A program made the position numbers and the translations under genes. Below are positions 7,552 to 15,094 of a stretch of 64,000 nucleotides of DNA, piece by piece. The notes below the pieces were generated by a model. It was given only the letters and a program-made list of their open reading frames with translations. It searched no databases and was not told the origin of the DNA. This DNA comes from Actinobacillus sp. Its GTDB lineage: Bacteria > Pseudomonadota > Gammaproteobacteria > Enterobacterales > Pasteurellaceae. Each line of letters starts with the position of its first letter. Position 1 is the stretch's first letter. Where the stretch lies: NCBI GenBank assembly GCA_020026115.1, contig JAHHQY010000003.1, positions 9,749 through 73,748 on the forward strand. The letters are read 5' to 3'.

Positions 7552-8501
7552 TATAACCATCCTTTACGTTTGAAATACCAATAGGGGGCGAAAGCGGCTA
7601 AGGCCATCAATAATAAGGCGAGCGGGTAGCCGTATTTAAAATGTAATTCGGGCATAAAATTAAAGTTCATTCCGTAGTTTGAGGCAACCAATGTTGGTGG
7701 CAGGAAAATAACCGAAACCACAGAGAAAATTTTAATAATGCGGTTTTGTTCGATATTGATAAAGCCCATAGCCGCTTGCAGTAAGAAGTTAACTTTTTGG
7801 AAAAGAGATTCATTATGCGGTTGTAAGGATTCAATATCGCGTAAAATTTCACGCGCTTGTTCTAACTGTGTTGCGGGTAATCGTGTTTTGCGTACTAAAA
7901 AACTTAAAGCGCGTTGCGTATCCATTAAACATAAGCGTACTTTAGAGCTGGTATCTTCTTGTTCTGTAATGGTTGAAAGGGCTTGGTCAAATTCTTCGCC
8001 TTGTTTACCTTCTAAAATAATGTGGCTTAATTTTTCCAAATCCGCATAGACATTTTCAATCACATCCGCTAATTGCTCAATTTTGGTTTCTAATAAATCT
8101 AATAACACTTCATAAGCATTACATTCGCCTAAACGTTGATTGCGCGAACGCATACGGTATAAACGAAAAGCGGGCAGTTCACGATCACGCAAAGTAAATA
8201 AACGGCCATCACGCAAAGTAAAGGCGACGCTGGCTAAATCGGCGTAATCATGTTCATCTTCACAATAAAAAAAGGAGTGTAAGTGTAAACCGTCTTCATC
8301 TTCAAAAAAACGGGCTGAAGCTTCGATATCTTCCAATTCTAAAAAACTGGCGAGACTTTGTTTTAGACCGTCACGTAAAAGTTGACGTTCTTCACGGCTC
8401 GGGGCGATAAGGTCGATCCAAATAGCGTGATTTAAATCTTGAACGGTGGTTTCATCGATTCTCACCAAACGCGAATTTTCAAGGGCAAAAGCATTGATCA
8501 T
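7551..8501 (-). CDS. corA: Magnesium/cobalt channel CorA
   Basis: 316 residues, exactly the E. coli length, nearly collinear with it: FELEDIEASARFFEDEDGLH in the N-terminal cytoplasmic domain, the long stalk helix, and the pore end YGMNF (GMN selectivity motif) between two C-terminal transmembrane segments. It forms the homopentameric Mg2+ entry channel. The reading frame is open upstream to 8588, but E. coli CorA begins MLSAFQLENNRL and the matching MINAFALENSRL starts here, with AAGAGA upstream. The promoter at 8719-8747 predicts a ~210-nt 5' leader. Confidence 0.96.
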   Translation of the reverse strand: MINAFALENSRLVRIDETTVQDLNHAIWIDLIAPSREERQLLRDGLKQSLASFLELEDIEASARFFEDEDGLHLHSFFYCEDEHDYADLASVAFTLRDGRLFTLRDRELPAFRLYRMRSRNQRLGECNAYEVLLDLLETKIEQLADVIENVYADLEKLSHIILEGKQGEEFDQALSTITEQEDTSSKVRLCLMDTQRALSFLVRKTRLPATQLEQAREILRDIESLQPHNESLFQKVNFLLQAAMGFINIEQNRIIKIFSVVSVIFLPPTLVASNYGMNFNFMPELHFKYGYPLALLLMALAAFAPYWYFKRKGWL

Positions 8502-8622
8502 ATTGTTGTCTCTTGTTGGAAGTAATAAAACAAGTGGAACAGCAAATATATTTGCCACAAGGTGGCGAAATTTGGGAATATTTTCCAAGATACCAAAAAT
8601 GGCAGGTGAAACTTACCAGCAT
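8479..8622 (-). other. Possible 47-codon leader ORF overlapping the corA start
   Basis: In the predicted corA 5' leader an ATG at 8622 opens a 47-codon frame that ends at 8479, overlapping the corA start out of frame. The product would have seven Cys. A GGCGAG just upstream is a weak Shine-Dalgarno and is also the 3' arm of a CTCGCC/GGCGAG hairpin. Salmonella corA has a regulatory leader peptide (CorL), which makes this position notable, but the frame may be open by chance. Confidence 0.25.
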
Positions 8623-8718
8623 TTATCTCGCCGATAAGTTAAGGGCGAGAAATTAAAAATATCGGTATCGACTGTGACTGTCCAACGGGCTTATCCTTAT
8701 ATTGCTTAAAACGGCAAA
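8502..8718 (-). promoter_or_regulatory. Long structured 5' leader of corA
   Basis: About 210 nt separate the predicted corA start of transcription (~8712) from its ATG. On the corA strand it can form a CTCGCC/GGCGAG hairpin and, nearer the gene, a GCCAC/GTGGC hairpin. No M-box is recognisable. Mg2+-dependent regulation by analogy with Salmonella corA is a hypothesis. On the + strand the same stretch has no gene. Confidence 0.35.
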
Positions 8719-8747
8719 ATGTTACGCTTGAACGGCTTTAGCGTCAA
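8719..8747 (-). promoter_or_regulatory. Sigma-70 promoter for corA
   Basis: On the minus strand: TTGACG (complement of 8742-8747), 17-bp spacer, TAACAT (complement of 8719-8724). The -35 differs from TTGACA at one base. It predicts a start of transcription near 8712. Confidence 0.55.
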
Positions 8748-8790
8748 GGTTTTAGGGGAAAATCTTTTTTATTAAAGGCGTTTTTTTAGG

Positions 8791-8818
8791 TTGCAGAAAA
8801 AGAAATACATTATAAAAT
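8791..8818 (+). promoter_or_regulatory. Promoter of the YfcZ/YiiS-family gene
   Basis: TTGCAG (8791-8796), 16-bp spacer, TAAAAT (8813-8818), about 38 bp before the start codon at 8856. Confidence 0.5.
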
Positions 8819-8855
8819 ACTACCCACTATAAGTTATTTATTTTGAGGGGTAGAA

Positions 8856-9137
8856 ATGACATACCTTAAAAAAATGGTAACGAAAGCAGGGAAAAAAGAA
8901 AAGTTGGTGCGTTTTTCTCATTTAGATACAGAAATTAAAATGGTAAAAGTGTTTAAAAATAAGAAAAATGCCCAAGAAATGTTGCGCGAAATTGAACGTG
9001 AAGTGCATTTAGTTGAGCAGGAACCTTGCCAAATGGCTTACCATTTATTAGAAACGGAAAAAAGTTGTATTTTAAAAGTCAACATCCATTTTCATAGCGA
9101 AGCAGAAGCCGCCTTATTTCAGTTGGCCTTTCCATAA
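8856..9137 (+). CDS. YfcZ/YiiS family small protein (DUF406)
   Basis: 93 residues. The second half, VEQEPCQMAYHL...HFHSEAEAALFQLAF, lines up with E. coli YfcZ (VESEPCKI...FACEAETLIFQL), including the EPC and EAE..FQL signatures. The N-terminal Cys cluster of E. coli YfcZ is replaced by a Lys-rich stretch. The function of the family is unknown. A good AGGGG precedes the ATG. The gene stands alone: divergent from corA and convergent with yggL across a bidirectional terminator. Confidence 0.8.
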   Translation: MTYLKKMVTKAGKKEKLVRFSHLDTEIKMVKVFKNKKNAQEMLREIEREVHLVEQEPCQMAYHLLETEKSCILKVNIHFHSEAEAALFQLAFP

Positions 9138-9166
9138 AAAAAGCGAGTTCAAGAACTCGCTTTTTT
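9136..9166. terminator. Bidirectional terminator between the YfcZ-like gene and yggL
   Basis: AAAAAAGCGAGTTC, a short loop, then GAACTCGCTTTTTT. The A-run and T-run make it work in both directions. Confidence 0.9.
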
Positions 9167-9175
9167 GTGCTAAGT

Positions 9176-9511
9176 TTATTTAGACGGGTAAGCCCACCAA
9201 ATATCAAATAATTCGCTTACTTCGATTTGTTGTAAGTTATTTTGTTCTAACCAGTTTTTCACTAATTCACGGTGGTTTTCTTCACATTTGCCCACTTTTT
9301 CTAAGCAAACTAAACCTTCCCAAAATAAATAACCACTGCCTTCGTAAGCTAAACCATTTGCTTGAATCACTTCACGGATAAAGCGATCAACGGTGACATC
9401 AATTTGATCGATTGGGGTATTTTCTGCAAATTGCCATTTTACTAAGAAACCAAGTTCTTGGAATTCAGCAAGATGCATTTTTTTACGTTGTCTTCTGTTA
9501 CGAGTCGTCAT
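9176..9511 (-). CDS. yggL: YggL family 50S-binding protein (DUF469)
   Basis: 111 residues (E. coli YggL 108) with RRQRKKMHLAEFQELGF at the N-terminus and the conserved GSGYLFWEGLVCLEKVGKC and ELFDIWW blocks. YggL associates with the large ribosomal subunit in E. coli; its exact role is unclear. It lies downstream of trmB on the same strand (52 bp apart), as in E. coli, where the two are adjacent, and is probably cotranscribed. Confidence 0.93.
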   Translation of the reverse strand: MTTRNRRQRKKMHLAEFQELGFLVKWQFAENTPIDQIDVTVDRFIREVIQANGLAYEGSGYLFWEGLVCLEKVGKCEENHRELVKNWLEQNNLQQIEVSELFDIWWAYPSK

Positions 9512-9563
9512 TTTTTTACTCCTTATAAATAACGTGATAATTCGGCGTTACCCTACAGGAAAT

Positions 9564-10313
9564 TTAAATTTTTGTAAAATATAAATCCCAAACGCCATGA
9601 CCTAAACGTTTACCACGTTCTTCAAATTTGGTTAATGGACGAAAATCAGGGCGCGGAATAAAATCATTGCTCAGCGAGGTATTTTGTAAACCACTTTCTT
9701 GCTGTAATACCTCTAACATATGTTCAGCATAATTTTCCCAATCGGTAGCAAAATGCACAAAAGCACCTTGTGTTAATTTAGGTAAAATTAAGTTTAAAAA
9801 AGCCGGCTGAACAATACGGCGTTTATGATGACGAGCTTTGTGCCAAGGGTCTGGGAAAAACAGTTGTAAACCAGCAAGAGAATGATCAGGGATACAATGT
9901 TGTAAAATTTCCACGGCATCATGGCAAATAACGCGTAAATTTTTCACGTTATTTTCTATGGCATTTGCAATACAAGCGCCCACGCCAGGGGTATGTACTT
10001 CAATACCGATATAGTTTTTATCAGGGTTTGCCAGAGCCATTTCCACTAAGGATTTCCCCATTCCAAAACCAATTTCTAAAATGACAGGGTTATTATTTCC
10101 GAAGATTTCGGCAAAATTAAAGAAAGATTTTTGAAAATTTAACCCTAAGGTCGCCCAATTTTCATTCATCATGGTACGTTGATAATCGCTAAAACGTCCA
10201 GTGCGTAAAGTAAAACTGCGTACTTTGCGTTTGTAACGACCATCTTCCGTTAATTCGACAGTTTCTACTGTTTTGCGTTTTTGGTCAGCCAAAGTTGTTT
10301 GATTGTCTTGCAT
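9564..10313 (-). CDS. trmB: tRNA (guanine-N7-)-methyltransferase TrmB
   Basis: 249 residues. The SAM site LEIGFGMGKSLVEMA, the acidic EVHTPGVGAC, the catalytic QLFFPDPWHKARHHKRR block and the C-terminal TKFEERGKRLGHGVWDL are all present. It makes m7G46 in the variable loop of tRNAs. An in-frame TTG lies at 10328, but the ATG at 10313 is better conserved. The family's usual length is ~240 residues, so the N-terminus is ordinary. Confidence 0.96.
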   Translation of the reverse strand: MQDNQTTLADQKRKTVETVELTEDGRYKRKVRSFTLRTGRFSDYQRTMMNENWATLGLNFQKSFFNFAEIFGNNNPVILEIGFGMGKSLVEMALANPDKNYIGIEVHTPGVGACIANAIENNVKNLRVICHDAVEILQHCIPDHSLAGLQLFFPDPWHKARHHKRRIVQPAFLNLILPKLTQGAFVHFATDWENYAEHMLEVLQQESGLQNTSLSNDFIPRPDFRPLTKFEERGKRLGHGVWDLYFTKI

Positions 10314-10387
10314 AAAATTATTTCTCAAAATAAAAGGACGAAATTATAAGGGCTTGGCATAAAAAAGCAACGCTAATATAAAAGTCC

Positions 10388-10404
10388 TTCGCGCCGAAAA
10401 AAAG
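10388..10404 (+). repeat. Solitary intergenic copy of the CTCGCRCCGAAAA repeat
   Basis: TTCGCGCCGAAAAAAAG, one mismatch to the core, between the divergent trmB and phosphohexomutase genes and upstream of the CRP site. It has no inverted partner, so it is not simply part of a terminator. All copies are listed in the first finding. Confidence 0.7.
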
Positions 10405-10456
10405 GGAAAAGGACGGATTTTTTAAAAGAGAAGGGAAGGGGAATTATTGCGTGTTT

Positions 10457-10472
10457 TGTGATATGTATCACA
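10457..10472 (+). promoter_or_regulatory. Perfect CRP site for the phosphohexomutase promoter
   Basis: TGTGA-TATGTA-TCACA matches the CRP consensus arms at all ten positions and is flanked by T-runs. It is centred at 10464.5. The TATAAT at 10515-10520 predicts a start near 10527, so the site is centred at about -62, the class I activator position. Confidence 0.88.
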
Positions 10473-10514
10473 TTTTATTTGAAAAATACCCCATACAAAC
10501 GCCCTGCAATAAGC

Positions 10515-10520
10515 TATAAT
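10515..10520 (+). promoter_or_regulatory. -10 element (TATAAT) of the phosphohexomutase gene
   Basis: A perfect TATAAT, with no good -35 hexamer 17 bp upstream, as expected for a CRP-dependent promoter. The 5' untranslated region would be about 87 nt. Confidence 0.7.
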
Positions 10521-10613
10521 TGAGCGCATCATTTACTTGATTTTAGCGCAGTTTGTTTTGTGCAAGCTGTATTCATCTGGAGTTTTTTAGTATAAAAAAA
10601 AGAGGACCAAAAT

Positions 10614-12239
10614 ATGACAGATATTCTTAAAATCGCCAACCGCTGGTTAGAACAAGATCCAGACGCAGAAACTCGTGCGGAATTAAAAGAACTTATCGAA
10701 AAACAAGATTTCGACGAATTAAATGCGCGTTTTAATGGACGTTTACAATTTGGTACAGCGGGATTACGTGGACGCTTACAAGCAGGTTCTATGGGGATGA
10801 ACCGCGTATTAGTGGCGCAAGCAGCAGCAGGTTTAGCGCGTTTCTTATTAGCGCGTGAAGAAAAACCAACGATCGTAATTGGTTACGACGGTCGTAAAAA
10901 TTCTTTACGTTTTGCTCAAGATACCGCAGAAATCATGCAAGCGGCGGGAATTGATGCACAACTTATGCCAAGTTTACGTCCAACCCCAGTACTTGCTTTC
11001 GCCGTTCGTCGCTTAAAAGCAAGCGCAGGTGTTATGGTCACCGCAAGCCATAACCCACCAGAAGATAATGGTTATAAAGTTTATTTAGGTGGCGAAGATG
11101 ATGGCGCGCAAATTATTTCACCAAACGATAAATTGATCGCAGAACAAATCCAATGGGTTGCCGACAACCAAATGGTGAATGAAATTCCACGCGACAGCAA
11201 TTATAAAATGATCGATCAAAGCGTGATTGATGAATTCGTTGCACGCACAGCCGCTTTAGCAACAGCACCAATTAGTGACGTAAAATATGTTTATACGGCA
11301 ATGCACGGTGTAGGTAAAGAAACCTTATTAGAAGTGTTAGAAAAAGCAGGTTTACCAAAACCAACTTTAGTTGCAGAACAATGCGAACCAGACGGCACAT
11401 TCCCAACTGTTGCTTTCCCTAACCCTGAAGAAAAAGGTGCTTTAGATTTAGCGATTGCCAAAGCAAAAGAAGTTGGCGCAGAATTTATCGTGGCTAATGA
11501 CCCAGATGCTGACCGTTTAGCGGTAGCAGTACCTGATGAAAATGGCAACTGGGCAACCTTACATGGTAACCAAGTGGGTTTATATTTCGGTTGGTTCATC
11601 GCTCGTGAAGCACAAAAAGCAGGTAAAAAAGGCGTGTTAGCTTGTTCTTTAGTTTCTAGCCCATTATTAGGCAATGTGGCAAAAGAATGTGGCATGGAAC
11701 ACCAAGAAACCTTAACCGGCTTTAAATACATCGGCCGTATTCCAGGTTTAATTTTTGGTTTTGAAGAAGCCTTAGGTTATTTAGTTAACCCTGAAAATGC
11801 GCACGATAAAGACGGTATCTCTGCCATCACTTGTTTCTTAAACTTAATGAACACCTTAAAAGCAGAAGGCAAAACCTTCGCACAATATCGTCAAGAATTT
11901 ACAGACGTATTTGGGGCAGCTTACAGTGATCAATTAAGCTTACGCGTAGAAGATTTAGGTCGCATTAAACGTATTCAACAAGCTGTGCGTGATAATCCAT
12001 TTAAAGAAATTGGTGGCATTGCTGTTGAACAATTTATCGATCACTTACAAACTGAAAAACAAAACGATATTTTAGTGTTCCATTTAGCTGGCGGACAACG
12101 CGTTATTTTACGTCCATCTGGTACAGAACCTAAATTAAAAATGTATTTAGATACAAACGGTAAAACTTTTGCTCAAGCGCAAGAAATTTGCCAAACAATG
12201 AAACAAGATTTACAAGCATTCGCTGACAAAATCGCATAA
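10614..12239 (+). CDS. Alpha-D-phosphohexomutase (phosphoglucomutase/phosphomannomutase)
   Basis: 541 residues. The phosphoserine loop is VTASHNPPEDNGYKVY with Ser145; the Mg2+ loop is NDPDADRL (Asp296, Asp298, Asp300); the sugar loop is GFEEALGY (382-389); and the phosphate loop is RPSGTEPKLKMY near the C-terminus. This longer subgroup (PGM2-like, H. influenzae HI0740 type) interconverts hexose 1- and 6-phosphates; substrate preference cannot be read from sequence. RBS AGAGGA. It is controlled by the CRP site at 10457 and ends in a hairpin made from an inverted repeat pair. Confidence 0.9.
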   Translation: MTDILKIANRWLEQDPDAETRAELKELIEKQDFDELNARFNGRLQFGTAGLRGRLQAGSMGMNRVLVAQAAAGLARFLLAREEKPTIVIGYDGRKNSLRFAQDTAEIMQAAGIDAQLMPSLRPTPVLAFAVRRLKASAGVMVTASHNPPEDNGYKVYLGGEDDGAQIISPNDKLIAEQIQWVADNQMVNEIPRDSNYKMIDQSVIDEFVARTAALATAPISDVKYVYTAMHGVGKETLLEVLEKAGLPKPTLVAEQCEPDGTFPTVAFPNPEEKGALDLAIAKAKEVGAEFIVANDPDADRLAVAVPDENGNWATLHGNQVGLYFGWFIAREAQKAGKKGVLACSLVSSPLLGNVAKECGMEHQETLTGFKYIGRIPGLIFGFEEALGYLVNPENAHDKDGISAITCFLNLMNTLKAEGKTFAQYRQEFTDVFGAAYSDQLSLRVEDLGRIKRIQQAVRDNPFKEIGGIAVEQFIDHLQTEKQNDILVFHLAGGQRVILRPSGTEPKLKMYLDTNGKTFAQAQEICQTMKQDLQAFADKIA

Positions 12240-12261
12240 TTTCATTTTAAATTAAAGTGTA

Positions 12262-12308
12262 GCTCGCACCGAAAATTGATTTCCTTTTTTCGGCGCGAGT
12301 TTTTTTTG
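12262..12308 (+). terminator. Terminator of the phosphohexomutase gene (inverted pair of the repeat plus U-run)
   Basis: CTCGCACCGAAAA (12263-12275) and TTTTCGGCGCGAG (12287-12299) pair with one G-T wobble, followed by nine T residues. It is an intrinsic terminator whose stem is the uptake-like repeat. Confidence 0.9.
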
Positions 12309-12350
12309 TGAAAAAAATTTTTTATCACAGTCAAAGCAAGCAAAATTTGC

Positions 12351-12356
12351 TATAAT
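12351..12356 (+). promoter_or_regulatory. -10 element (TATAAT) of tpiA
   Basis: A perfect TATAAT 39 bp before the start codon. The -35 region is poor. Confidence 0.6.
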
Positions 12357-12394
12357 CGCTATTATTTTTTATCAATTACAATGGAGAACATAAA

Positions 12395-13162
12395 ATGGCA
12401 CGTCGTCCTTTAGTTATGGGAAACTGGAAATTAAACGGTTCCAAAGACTTTACAAAAAACTTAATCAATGATTTAAAAGCAGAATTAGCCGGTGTTGAAG
12501 GTTGTGATGTTGCAATCGCACCACCTGTTATGTATTTAGCTGAAGCGGAAAGCGCATTACAAGACAGCAATATTTTCCTTGGCGCACAAAACGTGGATAT
12601 TAACGTTCAAGGCGCTTATACCGGTGATATTTCAGCTGAAATGTTAAAAGATTTCGGTGCGAAATACATTATTATTGGCCACTCTGAACGTCGTACTTAC
12701 CACAAAGAAAGCAATGCCTTTATTGCGAAAAAATTCGCAGCCTTAAAAAATTTCGGTTTAATTCCTGTTCTTTGTATCGGTGAAACAGAAGCGGAAAATG
12801 AAGCAGGCAAAACTGAAGAAGTGTGTGCTGAACAAATTGATGCAATTTTAGATACACTTGGCGTTGAAGCTTTCAATGGCGCAGTGATTGCTTATGAACC
12901 AATTTGGGCAATCGGCACCGGTAAATCAGCGACTCCAGCACAAGCTCAAGCGGTACACAAATTCATTCGTGACCACATTGCAAAACAAGATGCAGCGGTT
13001 GCAGAACAAGTCATTTTACAATACGGCGGTAGCGTAAACGATAAAAATGCAGCGGAATTATTCGCTCAGCCAGATATTGATGGCGCATTAGTTGGTGGCG
13101 CATCGCTTAAAGCACCGGCTTTCGCAGTTATTGTTAAAGCAGCAGAAAAAGCGAAAAACTAA
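12395..13162 (+). CDS. tpiA: Triosephosphate isomerase
   Basis: 255 residues of the TIM barrel. The substrate Lys is in GNWKLNG (residue 12), the electrophile His in IIGHSERR (about residue 96), the catalytic Glu in AYEPIWAIGTGKSATP (loop 6), and the phosphate-binding GGSV and GALVGGASL near the end. It interconverts dihydroxyacetone phosphate and glyceraldehyde 3-phosphate. It is monocistronic, with its own promoter and terminator. Confidence 0.98.
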   Translation: MARRPLVMGNWKLNGSKDFTKNLINDLKAELAGVEGCDVAIAPPVMYLAEAESALQDSNIFLGAQNVDINVQGAYTGDISAEMLKDFGAKYIIIGHSERRTYHKESNAFIAKKFAALKNFGLIPVLCIGETEAENEAGKTEEVCAEQIDAILDTLGVEAFNGAVIAYEPIWAIGTGKSATPAQAQAVHKFIRDHIAKQDAAVAEQVILQYGGSVNDKNAAELFAQPDIDGALVGGASLKAPAFAVIVKAAEKAKN

Positions 13163-13183
13163 TTTTTCTTTTTAAGTTAAATC

Positions 13184-13212
13184 AAAACGCCAATGAACTT
13201 GGCGTTTTTTTT
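13184..13212 (+). terminator. tpiA terminator
   Basis: AAAACGCCAA-TGAAC-TTGGCGTTTT followed by further T residues. Confidence 0.92.
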
Positions 13213-13234
13213 CTGCCAAAAATTCGGCGCGTAT

Positions 13235-13265
13235 AAAAAAATCCCCGCTTGCGCGAGGATTTTTA
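13235..13265. terminator. gltS terminator (bidirectional)
   Basis: AAAAATCC..CGC-TTGC-GCG..GGATTTTT with one C-A mismatch. It lies between the convergent tpiA and gltS and reads well on both strands. Confidence 0.8.
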
Positions 13266-13306
13266 GTGTTTACTTATTGTTATTTAAGCGAGTTGCTTTT
13301 TATGAA

Positions 13307-14515
13307 TTAGTGTAACCAAGTGACCACAGCTAAGAACATTTTTAACGCGACGCTGTTTAGTAAGTCGATAAAGAAAGCACCAACCATAGGAACGATTAAA
13401 AATGCTTTATGGCTTGGACCGAAGTGATCGGTTACAGATTGCATATTAGCAACCGCAGTTGGTGTTGCACCTAAACCGAAACCACAGTGACCAGCACTTA
13501 AAACTACCGCATCATAATCTTTACCCATTGAACGGTAAGTGATGAAAATTGCGTAAGCTGCCATGGTTACAACTTGTAAAAGTAGGATGACTAAGATTGG
13601 CAGAGCAAGACCGGCTAATTGCCAAAGTTTTAAGCTCATTAATGCCACAGCAAGGAAAATAGATAAGCCAACAGAACCAAGAAGATCGATAGAAGAGTCA
13701 GCAACTTGGAATTTACCTAAGTGTGTTAAACTGTTACGGATTAAAACACCAGTAAATAAACACCATACAAAAGTTGGTAATTGGAAAGCCGTGCCTTTAG
13801 CAAGCGTATCAACCGTTTGACCGATCCATAAACAAAGCGACAACATTGCGATAGTTTCAATCACAGAGCGCGCATTGACTTTACGGCGTAATTCTGGTTT
13901 TTCAAAAATTTCTTCTACATCGTCAAGATCATTATCTTCAACAATTCCATGGCGATGCATACGTTTTAATAAGTAGCTCGCAACAGGACCGCCAATGACG
14001 CCACCAGAAACAAGACCGAAGGTTGCACAAGCCATAGCTAATTCTAAGCCACCTTCAATGTGGAAGTTTTGCACTAAGGTATCTGCCCATGCTGCGCCTG
14101 TACCGTGACCACCGGTTAAGGTCATAGAACCTGCGATTAAGCCGTAAGCTGGGTCTAAGCCTAAAGCTAAAGCAGAACCCACAGCAACGGAGTTTTGTAA
14201 AATAATTAAACCAAAGGCAGCAAATAAGAAGATAACTAAAGGTTTACCACCTTTAATTAAACGAGCAAAGTTTGCACTTAAACCGATAGAGCTAAAGAAA
14301 ACTAACATCATGGCACGTTGTAAATCTGTGTCAAAATGGAAACTTAAGCCCCAAACGTAATGCACTGCGGTCAAAATTAAAGCAACGACAAAACCGCCAG
14401 CAACAGGCTCAGGAATGTTGTATTGATTTAATAAAGGAATGCGTTTTACGAGAAAATAACCGAGCAATAACACCAAACAGGCGAGTGCTACAGTTTGATA
14501 AGTATCAAAAGTCAT
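13307..14515 (-). CDS. gltS: Sodium/glutamate symporter GltS
   Basis: 402 residues (E. coli 401), about ten membrane helices arranged as two inverted halves. Each half has a Gly-rich re-entrant loop: TGGHGTGAAW near 145 and CGFGLGATPTAVANM near 355. It takes up glutamate with Na+. An in-frame upstream extension to 14560 exists, but the ATG at 14515 has AAGGAG six bases upstream and matches the E. coli N-terminus. Confidence 0.95.
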   Translation of the reverse strand: MTFDTYQTVALACLVLLLGYFLVKRIPLLNQYNIPEPVAGGFVVALILTAVHYVWGLSFHFDTDLQRAMMLVFFSSIGLSANFARLIKGGKPLVIFLFAAFGLIILQNSVAVGSALALGLDPAYGLIAGSMTLTGGHGTGAAWADTLVQNFHIEGGLELAMACATFGLVSGGVIGGPVASYLLKRMHRHGIVEDNDLDDVEEIFEKPELRRKVNARSVIETIAMLSLCLWIGQTVDTLAKGTAFQLPTFVWCLFTGVLIRNSLTHLGKFQVADSSIDLLGSVGLSIFLAVALMSLKLWQLAGLALPILVILLLQVVTMAAYAIFITYRSMGKDYDAVVLSAGHCGFGLGATPTAVANMQSVTDHFGPSHKAFLIVPMVGAFFIDLLNSVALKMFLAVVTWLH

Positions 14516-15046
14516 GTTTACTCCTTTCTTTGTTATAGTTATAAGAATATCAACGAGCACTTAAGCCAAAATGAGTATTCTTAATCCCTTAGAATTTGAG
14601 AAGAATTTAGACTATCACAGAAAAAAAAAATTGCCTACATAAAAATGCAGTAAAAACGCATAAAAAATTAGCAACTTTTTTCCGCTAAAAAAATTTCATC
14701 TTTTACCTTGGCAACCGATTGCTTTTTTTTAGTGAGATTTTTGAAAAATCCTCTTTTTTTGTTCGCTCAAAAGGAAAAGGTTAAGCTGATGATATAACGT
14801 ATAAAAAATAACATTTTCTGGTTTGTTTTTAAGGCAATAACCGAGAGTTTTTAGCAGAAAAGAGAGGGGAGTGAGTGAAAAGAATTAGTTATGAAAAAAG
14901 AATAAAGAAAGAAAAAATCCGTTAAAAAAAGGAAATTTTTTGAGTTCCATCTTTCAAACTGTTTTATTTTTAAGCTAAAGAGAACAGAAAATGAGATCGG
15001 CGTCAAAGTTTTGCAGATAAAAATCAAAAATTTATTTGAAACACAG
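14516..15046. other. AT-rich intergenic region between divergent gltS and nupC
   Basis: About 530 bp without a credible gene. It holds A- and T-runs and scattered short purine-rich stretches. I found no CRP, FNR or riboswitch pattern and no tRNA. A regulatory RNA cannot be excluded by eye. Confidence 0.4.
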
Positions 15047-15052
15047 TATAAT
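15047..15052 (+). promoter_or_regulatory. -10 element (TATAAT) of the nupC-deoB-deoD operon
   Basis: A perfect TATAAT 43 bp before the nupC start. There is no convincing -35 hexamer. Confidence 0.5.
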
Positions 15053-15094
15053 TCAGCCGTTCATTTTTTTATTTATTGGAGTAAGGAAAACGCT

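Noticed and set aside
8502..8588. A longer CorA with 29 extra N-terminal residues
   Set aside because: The extension starts with TTG, has no ribosome-binding site, and has no counterpart in E. coli CorA, which matches from the ATG at 8501.
12307..12329. TGTGA and TCACA arms upstream of tpiA as a CRP site
   Set aside because: The arms are 13 bp apart rather than 6, and they lie in the T-run of the previous terminator.
14516..15094. A hidden small protein or RNA gene in the gltS-nupC gap
   Set aside because: No frame with a good start signal and no hairpin-plus-U-run typical of a small RNA was found; only an AT-rich spacer is supported.
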